NCBI GenBank assembly: GCA_030248135.1
Contig: JASANC010003425.1
Coordinates: 124,001 to 188,000 of the forward strand
Direction: 5' to 3'
DNA length: 64,000 nucleotides
From: Theristus sp. LFF4_11
Taxonomy: Eukaryota > Nematoda > Chromadorea > Monhysterida > Xyalidae
Both the position numbers and the translations under genes were made by a program. This document shows positions 12,908 to 23,984 of this stretch, in pieces. The notes beneath the pieces are model-generated. The model had not been told where the DNA came from, made no database searches, and saw only the letters and a program-made list of their open reading frames with translations. Within the stretch, counting starts at the first letter, position 1, and each line of letters opens with the position of its first letter.

Positions 12908-13210
12908 GATCGCGGCCAACATTGAAGACGATCGCGGCCGAAGCCTCGCGGCGGACGTATCGCGGGCGGACAGATCGCGGCCTGGACTCTCGCGGCCTGA
13001 ACGATCGCGGCCTGGACGATCGCGGCCTGGGACGATCGCGGCCTGGGATGATCGCGGCCTGGGATGATCGCGGCCTGGGATGATCGCGGCCTGGGACGAT
13101 CGCGGCCTGGGACGATCGCGGCCTGGGATGATCGCGGCCTGGGACGTTCGCGGCCTGGGATGATCGCGGCCTGGGACGATCGCGGCCTGGGACGATCGCG
13201 GCCTGGCTTA
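12908..13210 (+). repeat. 16-bp GC-rich minisatellite, forward array, ending in TTAGGC units
   Basis: The unit is GATCGCGGCCTGGGAC (16 bp). About 13 regular units follow several degenerate ones of 13-17 bp at the left edge. Each unit contains CGCGGCC and most junctions make CGATCGCG. The array stops directly at three TTAGGC units (13,208-13,225), the canonical nematode telomere repeat. Since 16 is not a multiple of three, the array yields 16-residue periodic peptides in all frames. I treat these as non-genic. Confidence 0.95.
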
Positions 13211-13227
13211 GGCTTAGGCTTAGTTTT
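13208..13227 (+). repeat. Interstitial TTAGGC telomere-type repeats
   Basis: Three tandem TTAGGC units directly abut the end of the 16-bp minisatellite. TTAGGC is the known nematode telomeric hexamer. Here it is internal, so it marks a repaired break, a transposition junction, or simply a short chance run at the array edge. Confidence 0.75.
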
Positions 13228-13439
13228 TAGCACGCTCTGTTTTTAGCAGAGCAGCACCCATGCAATTTTTGTTTTATTTAATAATAAGCACGCAGATCAA
13301 TAAAATTAAATGCGCTGCAAATTCCATTTTCAGATTTATTGCCAAAACAAATTACGTCGCCAAGCTATGGCGTGAAGATTGAAACGACCCATCATTCTCA
13401 TTCATTCCTGCCTTGCCAGGTACCTTCGATTCGTCTCTA

Positions 13440-14148
13440 CAGGGTGTTTCAGAAGTAGTGGGTAGGTGTTTGACGCGTTATTTCTCGAGTTGTGTTGAAC
13501 CCTATTGAATGAAATATTGTTCAGGAAGGCTCAACTAAGATTTGTGCTAAATTTCAAAGAAATTTATTCACCTGCGCACGAATGACAGAGCAAAACAAAA
13601 GTTTCAAAAATGGACCAGAAAATACCAGATCACGCGATACCACCGGTCAACAAAGGACAGCATTCAAAAGAAAACTTCGAAATGTGTATGGCGATAACAG
13701 CAAACATCAACAACAACGGCAACAGTGTCAACTCAATTAAATTGCTCAAAGTGAGCCTCAATGCATCGCTTGCACCTGTCCGTCACAGCCAAAACCGCCT
13801 TCTCTAGCATAAAAAATGTCTACCACGTTTTAAAAACCGGCAAATATAAAAAAACTACAACAAACAAATCGGATTAAAAAAGATCTCGTATTCATTCATG
13901 CAACACGATTCGGCCGCATACAAGGTAATGTTTAACCCGGTGCCAAACCCCCAGTTGCGTGCTGAAATCAATGTTTTTTTTGTGTTTTGCTATGTCATTC
14001 GCGGGCAGGTTAATGAATTTTTCTTAAATTTTGCACAAATCTAAGGTGAACTTTCTTGATCAACTGACTAAAATTTCATTCAATATGGGTTAACACAAGT
14101 CGAGAAATAACGCGTCAAACACCTACCCACTACTTCTGAAACACCCTG
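13440..14148. mobile_element. TA-flanked element with about 75-bp inverted ends
   Basis: Both ends begin CAGGGTGTTTCAGAAGTAGT and stay nearly identical in inverted orientation for about 75 bases, including GGTGTTTGACGCGTTATTTC. TA flanks each end. The 709-bp element has no transposase frame, so it is a non-autonomous Tc1/mariner-type element. It sits between the two inverted minisatellite arrays. Confidence 0.85.
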
Positions 14149-14194
14149 TAGTCATTCACATGAGAGCTGTCGGGTCGGGTTGAGTCACTCACAC

Positions 14195-14893
14195 GTAGAA
14201 TTGTTAAACAAAAATTGAAATTTAAAAAAAAATTAAATAAAAAACAAAAATGTCGATTTAAAAAATCGAAAGATTTTTCTCCAATACACTCTGAAAACCT
14301 CATTTTTGGCACAATTTTTCAAAAGTTTAACAAATTGTTTTATGATATTACCTTGTAAACCACCAGCAGTCGATTTTGGACCGTTTTACCAATTGATTTT
14401 AGGCTTGAACAACTTTTGTACAGAAGTTTTTGAGCGGCGCAAAGCTTGTCTTACCATTTCCGATGCAGATAAGGTGACAATTCGCCTCACAATCTGAATT
14501 CTGAGCGTCCGAGCTGCACTGTTTGCATGCGCTACAGCTGTACTTTGTCTGCTTGCTATTTCGTGTCGTGTGGCGTCGTCATCATAATTGATCGAATTTC
14601 AAGCCGGTAAGATTTCTTTCATTTGAACTGGGGATAATTAGTTGCGTTTTGAGGGTCAAAACACTAGAAGAGGCATGATGGTAACGGTTTGGAAAATGGG
14701 TACATTTGTAAATGAGGTCACCAAAACAAAATCTGATAAGTTCCGCCTTACATGAGTCATTCGAAAGGCGCTTGCTCGTCAGATGTGATTCTTCGGACTC
14801 CCTGATTGATTTAGACCAACTTTGATTTTCATGTTTTTATATTTTTCTTTAAGAAAACAAAAATGACGATTTTTATTTTTTAACAACTCTATT
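14195..14893. mobile_element. Diverged copy of hAT-type element D
   Basis: This sequence matches the interior of the element D copies at 26.05-27.62 and 33.83-34.54 kb. Shared motifs include GTTAAACAAAAATTG, CTCTGAAAACCTCA, GCAGTCGATTTTGG, CATTTCCGATGCAGATAAGG and TAATTGATCGAATTTCAAG. The ends, TAGAATTGTTAAAC and AACAACTCTA, have mutated from TAGGGTTG/CAACCCTA, and no exact target duplication remains. It is an older insertion with no coding capacity. Confidence 0.7.
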
Positions 14894-15249
14894 TACATGG
14901 GTCACTCACATGGGAGATGATTGTCGTTGGGGGCGATATTGATAGCTGGAGCAAATTTTCCACATAGACAGCTGCAAATTTTTAAGATGGGAGGCGCGGG
15001 TGTGCATGTGACTTTGGGGGAGGGCGGTCAAAATGTTGAAATTAAATAGATAGATGGGTAACCCGTCAAACTTGCTACAAACAACAACCGAACATGAACA
15101 ACAAATAATATTAACAATAATTTAGTTTTGAAATAAATGCGAATAGCTTTGTTTGAGTAGCACAGTTTCATATACATACGCAATGCACGGTGACTGCCAC
15201 ATGTAAATTGCCAGTCTGATCTGGATATATGACAAGGTTATGAAAACGC

Positions 15250-15600
15250 CGCGATCGTCCCAGGCCGCGATCGTCCCAGGCCGCGATCGTCCCAGGCCGC
15301 GATCGTCCAGGCCGCGATCGTCCCAGGCCGCGATCGTCCCAGGCCGCGATCGTCCCAGGCCGCGATCGTCCCAGGCCGCGATCGTCCCAGGCCGCGATCG
15401 TCCCAGGCCGCGATCGTCCCAGGCCGCGATCGTCCCGGGCCGCGATCATCCCAGGCCGCGATCGTCCCAGGCCGCGATCGTCCCAGGCCGCGATCGTCCG
15501 GGCCGCGATCGTTCAGGCCGCGATCGTCCAGGCCGCGATCTTTCAGGCCGCGATGCTTCGGCCGCGATACTCCGGGCCGCGATCTCCTGGGCCGCGATAG
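15250..15600 (-). repeat. 16-bp GC-rich minisatellite, inverted array
   Basis: This is the same 16-bp unit as at 12.9-13.2 kb but on the opposite strand, reading GTCCCAGGCCGCGATC here. About 15 regular units lie at the left. They grade into variants such as GTTCAGGCCGCGATC and TCTCCTGGGCCGCGAT at the right. In unit orientation, both arrays run from degenerate to homogeneous in the same direction. The array is non-genic despite open frames on both strands. Confidence 0.95.
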
Positions 15601-16119
15601 TACATTTGCCGTGAGACACAGGTGGGTGACACACACCGCGTGTTTTTCAAATAAACGTTTTTAGACACAGTCTTTTCGCTGAAAATTCTGGAAAAAAACA
15701 TTTTGTTTTTCTATGACCTTTTGCAGACTAATAGTGTGCAGTATCAGAGCAAATGGTGACAAAACTTTGGACCCCAGCATGATTAGCTGCATCCATGAAG
15801 CACGTCTCAGTGAAAATGCAGTTTACTAACTAAACAATGATGTTCACCAACCAACCACTGGTATGGTAACCCGAACAAAATGGTGTGAGCACGTACTTAT
15901 TTTTTCATTCACGACATTTGTTGAAAATCTGATTGTTAAACTTGTTTTCCGGGTTGGATGACGCCGAATTCCGCGACCCACAGTTTTTTGTTGAATATTT
16001 TGAGTGAATATTTTTTTGTCCCTGTGGAATACACTCACAATTGAAATAACAAACACATCGATTGCAAAATTTTATTCAACGAATACCGACTTGCATGAAG
16101 GTTCCTCCCACTTAAGGCC

Positions 16120-16300
16120 AATTCATGCGCGACGTGTATATTACATCCGGCACGTCATGTCACCGCATGTCATGTAATGCGTGTATACACGAGCACGTGT
16201 TCTAATGATAACGTGACGTGCCTGATTGTTGTTTTTTTGCTCTAATATAATGAGACGTGACGTGACGTGACGTGCCGTGCCGTGACACACTGTTTCCCAG
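16120..16300. repeat. GACGTG-rich inverted repeat (family C)
   Basis: CCGGCACGTCATGTCA, CACGAGCACGTGTTCT and a run of GACGTGACGTGACGTG occur here. Comparable sequence at 39,667-39,833 forms a palindromic element with CCGGCACGTCA / TGACGTGCCGG arms, and a fragment lies at 50,090-50,165. This looks like a MITE family whose ends carry CACGTC motifs. Confidence 0.55.
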
Positions 16301-16535
16301 TTAATGAACAATCGAGATCGTATTTCTTCACATTACTTCGCTGACGTGAAGTCACAGTTGGACACGACGAAAAATGAAAAGTTATCCACTTTTGTGATTT
16401 CAATTTCAAACCTGTTGAAAATCGGAAAACTTTTTGATTCTCGGTTCATCATCGCAAGCGATTTGATCGGAATGACGGATCGCGAAAAACTGTGCATCAA
16501 AAAATCATTTGTAGACATACTGATACAGCATGGTA

Positions 16536-16768
16536 TTGTGGATTTATTCAAACGTGTCCGAACTAAAATGACGTCATTTGCTTTAAAAACGCCCGTTTAT
16601 CAAAGTACAGGCACTAAAATGTCAGTTTGGTGTGACTGATTCGACATTCACCGTTTGTTTACGGGAAGAAGTCGGCTTAACGAAAAGTCTGGTTTGCTGT
16701 GAACGGCAAGCGCATGTTTGGCGGCACATGACGTCATTTCATTGGGACACGTTTAAATAAATAGGTCA
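16536..16768 (+). mobile_element. 233-bp MITE (copy 1), TA target site
   Basis: The element runs from TTGTGGATTTATTCAAACG to TTTAAATAAATAGGTCA and is flanked by TA on each side. Imperfect inverted ends share TTATT-AAACGTGTCC and an inner TGACGTCAT palindrome on both sides. A second copy of exactly the same length lies at 29,209-29,441 in the opposite orientation, inside a BTB gene. It has no coding capacity. Confidence 0.9.
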
Positions 16769-17464
16769 TACATATCAAAAATCAAATCAATTTAACGAAA
16801 TCAATATTAACACATACAGTTGCACATGAATGTAAAGCTGAAAAAAATGAATCCCAAAAACATTCGACATCAATAAGGTGTTCCGACGAGAACAAAACCA
16901 TTATACAGGGTGCCCAAAAACATAACAAAAGTAAATGGCTCGTAGGCTCGTACAGCCCACTGGTTGCATGTCAAACCGTGGAATTTGAATCACTTATAGA
17001 ACTAAGCTACACATTTTTTGTGTTTAATTTTTTTATCCCAAAATATTGGTAAAATGCTCATCGACTTCTTCAAAGTATACATATTTAAATACGGTTGATT
17101 GTTTTTCTCGATATCAATACTCATCATGATCATACTCGTGCGACGATGTTAGTACAGTACATATCTAATACCAATGTGCGCAGCCCTCAAAACCGGTGTG
17201 CACTGAATCGGAATCGGATGAGCGCAGGTGGGAGTGGGACCTTCTTCTTATTTCTATTTAGTATTTACCTATTCGACACTTCATTGCTTGTTACAAACAA
17301 TTTATTTCAGTGCTGTAAATTTCAACACCCTAGTGGCAAAGTTGCGATTATTAGCAGTTATAGTGGCAAAGATGCGGCCCTTTTCCAGTGGCATAGTTGA
17401 CCAAGTACCCACTGGATTGGGCAGCCCGCAAGAAATTTTTGCGCTGGCATTTGGGCGACACCAG

Positions 17465-17535
17465 TTTGAGGGCTGTGCAGCACTTTGAGGGCTGTGCACA
17501 ATTTTGAGAGCTCTGCACCATTTTGAGGGCTGTTT
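17465..17535. repeat. Short tandem repeat of TTTGAGGGCTGTGCA
   Basis: Four imperfect units of about 21-23 bases built on TTTGAGGGCTGTGCAC follow one another. Related TTTGAGGGCTGTTTGCA sequence marks the right edge. No gene is associated with it. Confidence 0.6.
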
Positions 17536-17722
17536 GCAAGGCAGCCGGTACAATGAAGCAAAGCTGGCAACGTTTGTTCTTTTCGGGCTGCGCACATCGG
17601 TACCCCACACCGTCGCGCGGGTATGCCCGTGATGTCACGTCCCATGTTTTCATTTAGAAGTTCTTTTCTTCCAAACAGGTAGTTACCAATAAATGCTGAT
17701 TTTCATTTCATTTCCACGCGTC

Positions 17723-19222
17723 TCATGCAATGCTCTCATACCACTCGAAGCCAGCAGCCGCCTCAAAGAGCAACGGATCATCTGTGTGGTCGGCGATGTA
17801 CAAGCGGCACTCATTGCTGGTCGCATGATAACCGAAACTCGCACACACCCAATTGGCGGAGCACTGTATGCCGCAGCGGATGTTAGTCGCCTGTGTTCCG
17901 TTCCAGATCGTGCCGTTCTCCAAACGTCGATTGCTCATTGAAAGAACCTGACGATAGTTTCGGATGGTGTCGCCTGAATCAGAATGGAACTGAATCACAT
18001 TTTTTCATTGAATTTATTGATGTGAGTTGAGTTCAAAAATTCAGTTTAATTAGAAATAAAACTGGAATTGAATGGAATTTCGGGCAATTCAGTTGACTTG
18101 TAATGCATTGTGTATGTAAGATTCTGAACTTTAACGTCTGATGGACTAACGAAATTCGCACATGTATCCGTTATTATTTGTCGCCGGCTCGTCATCGAAA
18201 CCAAACGAGGTGGCAGATTGGCTGTGGAAATGGAAGAGCCGTATTGCCTGCGCACCCGTTGGACCATTCGGCATGACCACAGTGCTACCAGGACCAGAAT
18301 GCATCCAACGCTTCAGCCAACCTGCAAAATAGAAAAACAAAGTAACAATTCAGAAAGCTCTGTCACCGTAGTCTTGATTGGTTTTAGAATGCGAACGGTG
18401 TAGCGGTGGCGTACCTTGTTCAATCGTTGGCCAAGGACCGTAGAATTCTCCTTTGTAGTCGAAATACCAGCCCTCATCATCGTGTGGTTGGCCGGACGAT
18501 GTAGGCGCGTCCGGTCTCCCTCCAGATACCCAAAGAAACATCATCGCGCTGGGTACGCTGGTGAACTGAAAATACCGTGAACTTGTGCAAAACGGCCTAC
18601 TTGTTTATAGGAGGACACTTCCCCTTGGGGGAAGTGTTCCAAGGCGGAAAACTAACAAATTCAGTTTTTTTCGAAACTTTCAAAAATCACCCTCACCACA
18701 TATTTTCAAATTTTTGTGGGGTATTTCATTCGGGTAAAACTTTTTTCAACACGGTTTCGACGGTTGAGAGAGAGACCATAACACAGGCTTGCAATCGTTT
18801 TCGTCGAAAACGTGTTGAAAACGGGCTAAAAGTTTGTTTTAATTGTCAGAACGACGCGTCCTTGGAGTTACGTACACTGTACTTTACGGTAATTTAATAT
18901 TTTGAGTTTGATCTAAACAAGCACAGACTGTACAAAATGTTCACGCGGGCCTTACATCAGTCAATGGCTAGTTGAACTAGAAGTGCTAAAGTGCTAATTG
19001 TGTTACCTAATGCAAATGTTATGACTTTAAAACGTACGGTGTTCACAATGAACGTGTGCAGTTGCCACGAGTTTATAATTGCCAGATGGCCGTCAGCCCT
19101 GAGTGCTTCGCAGGCTGCTTTCGCCGACGCTTGGGTGTAAGATGGAGTGGCATCGTAAACGAAACAACGGCCATGGAACATAAAGTGACTCTGTGACAAT
19201 CCGTTACACCAAACCTCCGTGC
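17723..19222 (-). CDS. C-type lectin domain plus apple/PAN domain protein (5' end missing)
   Basis: Four minus-strand exons join in phase: 19222-19038, 18565-18415, 18321-18151 and 17973-17723 (stop TGA). The first three encode one long-form C-type lectin domain. It has the early Cys pair around WCNGLSQSH, the hydrophobic FHGRCFVYD segment, AAKAACEALRADGHLAIINS-type sequence, and a closing GYMCEF. The last exon is cysteine-rich (IRCGIQC, WVCASFGYH, NECRLYI), the pattern of an apple/PAN fold. The domain pair suggests a secreted or surface sugar-binding or adhesion protein. I did not find the signal-peptide exon upstream of 19,222, so the N-terminus is missing. I do not see the EPN/WND calcium-binding triplets clearly, so carbohydrate specificity is open. 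All four splice junctions have GT and AG. Confidence 0.75.
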
Positions 19223-19762
19223 CTGGAGAAATGGCAGAGCAGTTATGCATGAGCAAGGCAACACCTAATTAGTGATCGACATCAGAATATCTTTTTTATA
19301 TTTTATATCAGAAAGTTTACTTTTTAAACGTTTTAAAATTTGCTCGTCTACATAACGACGTCTCTTATATGTAAGACTTTCCTTTAGTTCAAAACGAATG
19401 AAATTTAAACATAAAAACAACACCTTGGCCAGTGATCGGCCGTGGAATCAATGTTGAGATGAACAAAGCTACGTATGATAGTTGCAAAGAATGTTTATTT
19501 CTGTTTAACATGTTGTATAGCGGCAATGGCCAGAGTGTTTCGTGTTCACGACATAAAGTTCCGTATGTCGTCCAAACAACGCACTAAAATAATATTGTTG
19601 GTTTATTCGATCGCGTGGAACCGTCGTTTTCTTTAAAATTCCCTTCTGTCATGCGATACAGGGGACAGAATTTTAATTCGCCTCGTTTTTTACGTCAAGC
19701 ATCAGTAAAACTCACAGTCTGCTAGAATGCATGCATACACCGAGCAAATCACCTAAGTTGTA

Positions 19763-20339
19763 CAGTATGGCCGAATAAATAAGGCAGTCCTTGTATTCTC
19801 TATCAAAGCGAGATCAGTTGCGGACTAGGAGTCTTTTTAAGAAAGCCAAGATAACTCCCAATCGTGTGTGCAAGGGAGAAAGAATGAACAGAATAGCACG
19901 AAGAACCAATTACAATGTAGTTTAAAAAACACGTCAACTTTGACACACAACTGGGTTTCTGAACGTCTTTTTTCTTTCATTCGAATTTCGCGCGCTCCTT
20001 GCACCCTGAAAAACTGCCATGTTTACTTGGCCATTCAGTACAGTTTTGATGGCCGATCAAACAAGCTTAATTTTTGAGGGTCAAGGAGCGCGCCAAATTT
20101 TAATGAAAGAAAAAAGACGTTCAGATTCAGAATATCAGAAACCCAATTGCCTGTCAAGTTTGAAATGTTTTTTTTAATTAATTGGTTTTTCGTGCTGTTC
20201 CTTTTTTATCCCTTGCACAGACGGACAAGATTGAGAAAAAGTTCCGGCGTTCTTAAAAAGCACAACTCCTAGTCTGTAACTGGTCTCACCTTGATTGAGA
20301 AGACTAGGAGAGCCTTACAATATTTATTCGGCCATACTG
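19763..20339. mobile_element. Two CAGTATGGCC-family MITEs, inverted back to back
   Basis: A left copy starts CAGTATGGCCGAATAAATAA and ends near 20,037 with TTGGCCATTCAG. A second copy follows directly in the opposite orientation and ends ATTCGGCCATACTG at 20,339. Each contains the family's internal AGACTAGGAGT-type block and the GCGCGC-TCCTTGCACCCTGA block. The outer flanks are TA. No coding capacity. Confidence 0.8.
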
Positions 20340-20341
20340 TA

Positions 20342-20609
20342 CGGTACGGCCAATTGAACATGGCAGTTTTTTTCAGGGGGCAAGGACGCGCGAAATTTGA
20401 ATGAAAGAAAACATACGCTCAGAAACCAAAATCTGTTTGAAATTTGACATGTTTCTTAAAATTAATCAACGTTATATGTGCTATTCTATTCATTCGTTAT
20501 ACATTGCACACTCGATTGGCGAACAACTTAGCGTTTTTGAGAAAGGCAACTCCTAGTCTGCCACTAATGTCGCCTTGAATGAGACTGCCTTATTTATTCG
20601 GCCATACTG
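20342..20609. mobile_element. CAGTATGGCC-family MITE
   Basis: This 268-bp copy abuts the previous pair and shares its right TA. It begins CGGTACGGCCAATTGAACA and ends ATTCGGCCATACTG next to TA. Internal blocks match the other copies, including the GACGCGCGAAATTTGAATG region and CTCCTAGTCTGCCACTAAT. Confidence 0.8.
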
Positions 20610-21059
20610 TAGTTTACGGGATAGTCCAGGTACGGTAGCTGCTCAGGTTACCTTTTCGGCCGTGCAGGGCGCTAAATTTTTTTGAGTGGTGGGAGGTAAG
20701 TGGGACCAGATAGTGTAATCAATGTGCCTACTATAGTGCGATGCTGCCCATGGTAGCTAACCTAACCTGAAATGAATTAGACATGTGGATACTGGTTGTC
20801 CAACAACAGCACCGTCAATGCGATGAAGCAACAACGTGCACTTCCGTGTTGGAATCAAGTTATGATATTTTGGAGACTAATTCATTCCAGTTGCGTTCCT
20901 ATTACCCGGGGAAGCCGTCATAGTGTCCGTGGCTTTTAGCGCATGACTATTGAACGATTTGTGTCAAGTGTTGGTTGCTATGATGACAAAAGCAATAATA
21001 CGGCACTCAAAGTGTCACTGTAACTTCACAGTAATTTACTTCACTGTAATTTAGGTAAA

Positions 21060-21784
21060 TTACTGCATCATGAACACAGGAAGTTTTTGCTGTTTTGCGT
21101 GTTCGCCAGGTAGAAGCATACCGCGTTGTTCCCTGACTAGGTAGTCGGTGTGATTAAATGTGTAGTGTACTAGACGTGTACTAAATGTTGCTTGCATACA
21201 CGCTGAAAAATATTCGCAAATACATTTATAATAATGTTCCAAAATGCGTGGCAAAGTTCATACCGCGTACGATGCTAAAATCCAAGCAATGCCAAAATGT
21301 GTGTTTGAGCCATTAAAAATAAAGATTGTATGCTCATGTATTTCGCTTTTATTCCCTTTAAAAACGTATCCAACGGTTTTTTGGAGAAAAATATCTGATA
21401 GATCAAAACAAAAAGGTCCTTTATAAACTCAGATCCAATATAAACGTGAGTACGTGGAGTTTTGATCAATTCTAAAATTTATTAATTTTTGATTCCCGGA
21501 CAGTTTTTGGGGATGGGGAGGCCTTATATACAAAACACACTTCACCGTATTATCGTTCTTATCAAACGCTTCTGTTCTGACAAGGTCAAGCTTTTGTTTC
21601 TCGTGAAGAGAGGGTACGTGTACTTCTAACCGGGAAATTAGCATTACGGTATTCGTATCGCGCAAACACATAAACTGAACTTGGAGCATTGACTGGAATG
21701 ACAGGATTAGATGTGACACATGCGGCAATGAATGATCCTTGCCGTTGGTCGCTTGTTTCCAGCATTCCAGTGCCATGCACGTGC
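21060..21784 (-). CDS. Unrecognised gene, two putative terminal exons
   Basis: Two minus-strand exons fit together in phase. The first starts after TTTTTAG at 21784 and ends at a GTAATG donor near 21654. The second starts after ATTTTTCAG near 21198 and ends at a TAA stop (21060). The joined peptide is about 90 residues. It includes HVHGTGMLETSDQRQGSF, VYVFARYEYPCMQA and YLVREQRGMLLPGEH. I recognise no family. Upstream exons were not found, possibly because MITEs occupy 21,844-22,056 and 22,114-23,360. Support is limited to splice consensus and non-random composition. Confidence 0.3.
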
Positions 21785-21843
21785 CTAAAAAGTTTTTCAG
21801 AAATCAATGTGCAAAAGCGGGGCGGGGCGGGACTCACTAACTA

Positions 21844-22056
21844 CGGTATTGCCGAATAAATATGGCATTCTTCCGCCAATCGAGTGTGCAAAGGGAACAA
21901 TAATGAACAGAATAGCACGAATTGTACCGTTTAATTTTGAGAAACATGTAAAATTTGACACGCAATTGGGTTTCTGAACATCTTGTTTTCATTGATTCAA
22001 ATTTCGCGCGCTCCTTGCACCCTGAAAAAAGCTGCCATGTTTAATCGGCCATACTG
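21844..22056. mobile_element. CAGTATGGCC-family MITE
   Basis: This 213-bp copy is flanked by TA. It starts CGGTATTGCCGAATAAATAT and ends ATCGGCCATACTG. The interior carries CACCCTGAAAAAAGCTGCCA and the TTTCGCGCGCTCCTTGCA block shared with the copies near 20 kb and 55.2 kb. Confidence 0.8.
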
Positions 22057-22113
22057 TATGATTGTTAGCTTTTTTGTTGGCTGAGCTAACAACATGAGAC
22101 AGCTACTGTACAC

Positions 22114-23360
22114 TATAGATGGTATACTATTGGTTGATTATTCTTTAGTTGACGAATGAATAATGGGGTTTTTAAATTATTTGAATAATACTATTTTGAA
22201 TAATGAGTAATGGGCCCATTATTCAAATAGTACTATTAATGACGAATGAATAATGCAAACAAAAAGATTGAATTTGTTTAAAACAAGTTGCACAAGTTGC
22301 AAAAGTTGTGTGCTCAGAACACACCTTGATTGACCACACCAACCTCGCATTTTGTGATACCTCATGACATGATACAAAAACATGTACACTGACAGGAAGG
22401 TACTGAAATCTGATTGTAAATTTACACAGGTGGTGCACCAAGACAACCTTCTGAAACTAAAAATGAACTCGCGGTTGATTTGTTTTGTTTGTTTATGCAG
22501 TAAGTCAAAATTGTATCATGTTTTTTCCGCATTTCAACCATGGACCACCAGAAACCTGCATATTGCACTACTTGTTTTATACATTATTCGCAAATTCGTA
22601 ATAGCTGTGCAAAATTCAACACATTTTTTGAAATCCTGAGTGCATTTTAGTTTGGAAAAGTGAAAGAATCGTTCAATTTGGTCTTATATAACTCGAGATA
22701 CAGCCATTTTTTTCAGAAAATCGAAAAATCAACAAACACAAAATGAAAGGAAATCATGCGAGGGGGTTGTTTTGTATGTGGCATACACACATACGTATGT
22801 GAGCAATTATGCACCCCTCACGCGTAAGTCACAAGAGACGGTGTTATGTTTCTCTCTGTTGTTGTTGTGTTTATCTGCGTGCACACACGACAAGCAACGG
22901 TTAAATGGCTATATCTTCTGCACCGTTTATCCGTTTGAACTGAAATTTGGATATGTTATACCTGTACACCTAACAACTGTCGCCAATTAGTTTTATCCTG
23001 AACCGATTAGGAAAGCAGACGTTAGGGCCTTTGGTTATAATTAAACGTTTTGTTTACTTTTATCAGTGTTGATTTGTTTAAAATGGTGATTTGCACTTGA
23101 TCCTCTCCGCCATTGATGATTTGCACCTAATTCGATAACTAAAACATTAATGTGTTAGGGTAAAAATACAGGGTGGCAGGTAAAAGTCAACGAACAATCG
23201 TTCATTATTCATTAATCATTTACTATTGGCAAATTATTCATGTGAATAATGAATAATTTGAAAAATTACGTGAGTAATACTATTTGATTAATATATTACT
23301 CATTCGTCATTCATTATTCAAACTCAATGTTTGACGAATGAATTATTCATACCATCTATA
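22114..23360. mobile_element. hAT-type element, TATAGATGG ends, TSD CTGTACAC
   Basis: The element ends TATAGATGGTAT and ATACCATCTATA are exact inverses. They are flanked by the 8-bp direct duplication CTGTACAC at 22,106-22,113 and 23,361-23,368. Subterminal regions on both sides are dense in GAATAATGAATAAT-type motifs in inverted orientation. The 1,247-bp interior has no transposase-like frame. An 8-bp duplication is the hallmark of hAT insertion, so I call it a non-autonomous hAT element. Confidence 0.85.
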
Positions 23361-23472
23361 CTGTACACTACACAAGCTACTGAAATTTCATGCATGTGTT
23401 ATAAAATTTGGTGTCCCGTTTTTTAAGGCACCATGTCTCTGACTGGAATGATGGCCGCCCCTTTCAGCGTGC

Positions 23473-23883
23473 TCACTGATGAGGAAAGCCAACGTCAGAG
23501 TGGTGATTAGTGTTGTCATTGTTATTGAATGTTATCAGTCTGAAACTGCATTCGCCGCGCAGGTCGGTCACCTGTTCGAATGTTGTTGGTAGCCGTGTTT
23601 CGCTGATGGACGTGATGTCTATTCGGTGCTCATTTGCGTCCTCCGCAACGGACCTCTGCTGTATGTCCGACGTTAGCGCACGGCAGTTGTACGCCGCAAT
23701 TTTCAGGTGTTTGCGGGTCAGGCAAGGCACAGTTCCACTGCAGGGTGCTGTTCCCTGTGGGATGCCCCGAAGGACGCCTACAGGAGGCTCTGAAGAAGGC
23801 CGTTGGGTTAGAGTAAGCCCCGTCAGCTTCCTCACTGTCCTGCCGTCCATTGTTGCCGTCATTCGTTGGTGAACGTTGCGCAC
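23473..23883 (-). pseudogene. Non-LTR retrotransposon endonuclease fragment
   Basis: The minus-strand frame contains LKIAAYNCRALTSDIQ followed about 35 residues later by ITSISETRLP. This is the start of an endonuclease/exonuclease-phosphatase domain as found in non-LTR (RTE- or LINE-type) retrotransposons and domesticated relatives. The NCRxL and SETR/QETR motifs are the usual N-terminal landmarks. Nothing resembling the rest of the endonuclease or a reverse transcriptase follows, so it is a truncated remnant. The N-terminal 55 residues are low-complexity and may be noncoding. Confidence 0.6.
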
Positions 23884-23984
23884 TATGGTTCACGTGGTGT
23901 CGCGCACCGTCACGCGGAGGAACTTGGCTCGTGTGGTTAGACGGTTGTCGCCACACTTAACAGCCGCACCGGACGTAGTCGCTG

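Noticed and set aside
12826..13246. Long open frames on both strands with a 16-residue periodic Arg/Gly/Asp-rich peptide
   Set aside because: They follow from the 16-bp minisatellite, which reads through in all frames. The same peptide appears on the other strand at 15.2-15.6 kb. No start context or splice structure.
15168..15636. Possible CRISPR-like array because of regular short repeats
   Set aside because: The 16-bp units are directly adjacent with no unique spacers, and the genome is eukaryotic. It is a minisatellite.
16304..16639. A 111-codon plus-strand frame running into the MITE at 16,536
   Set aside because: Its last third is transposon sequence, no splice partner or family motif was found, and the composition is typical of AT-rich noncoding DNA.
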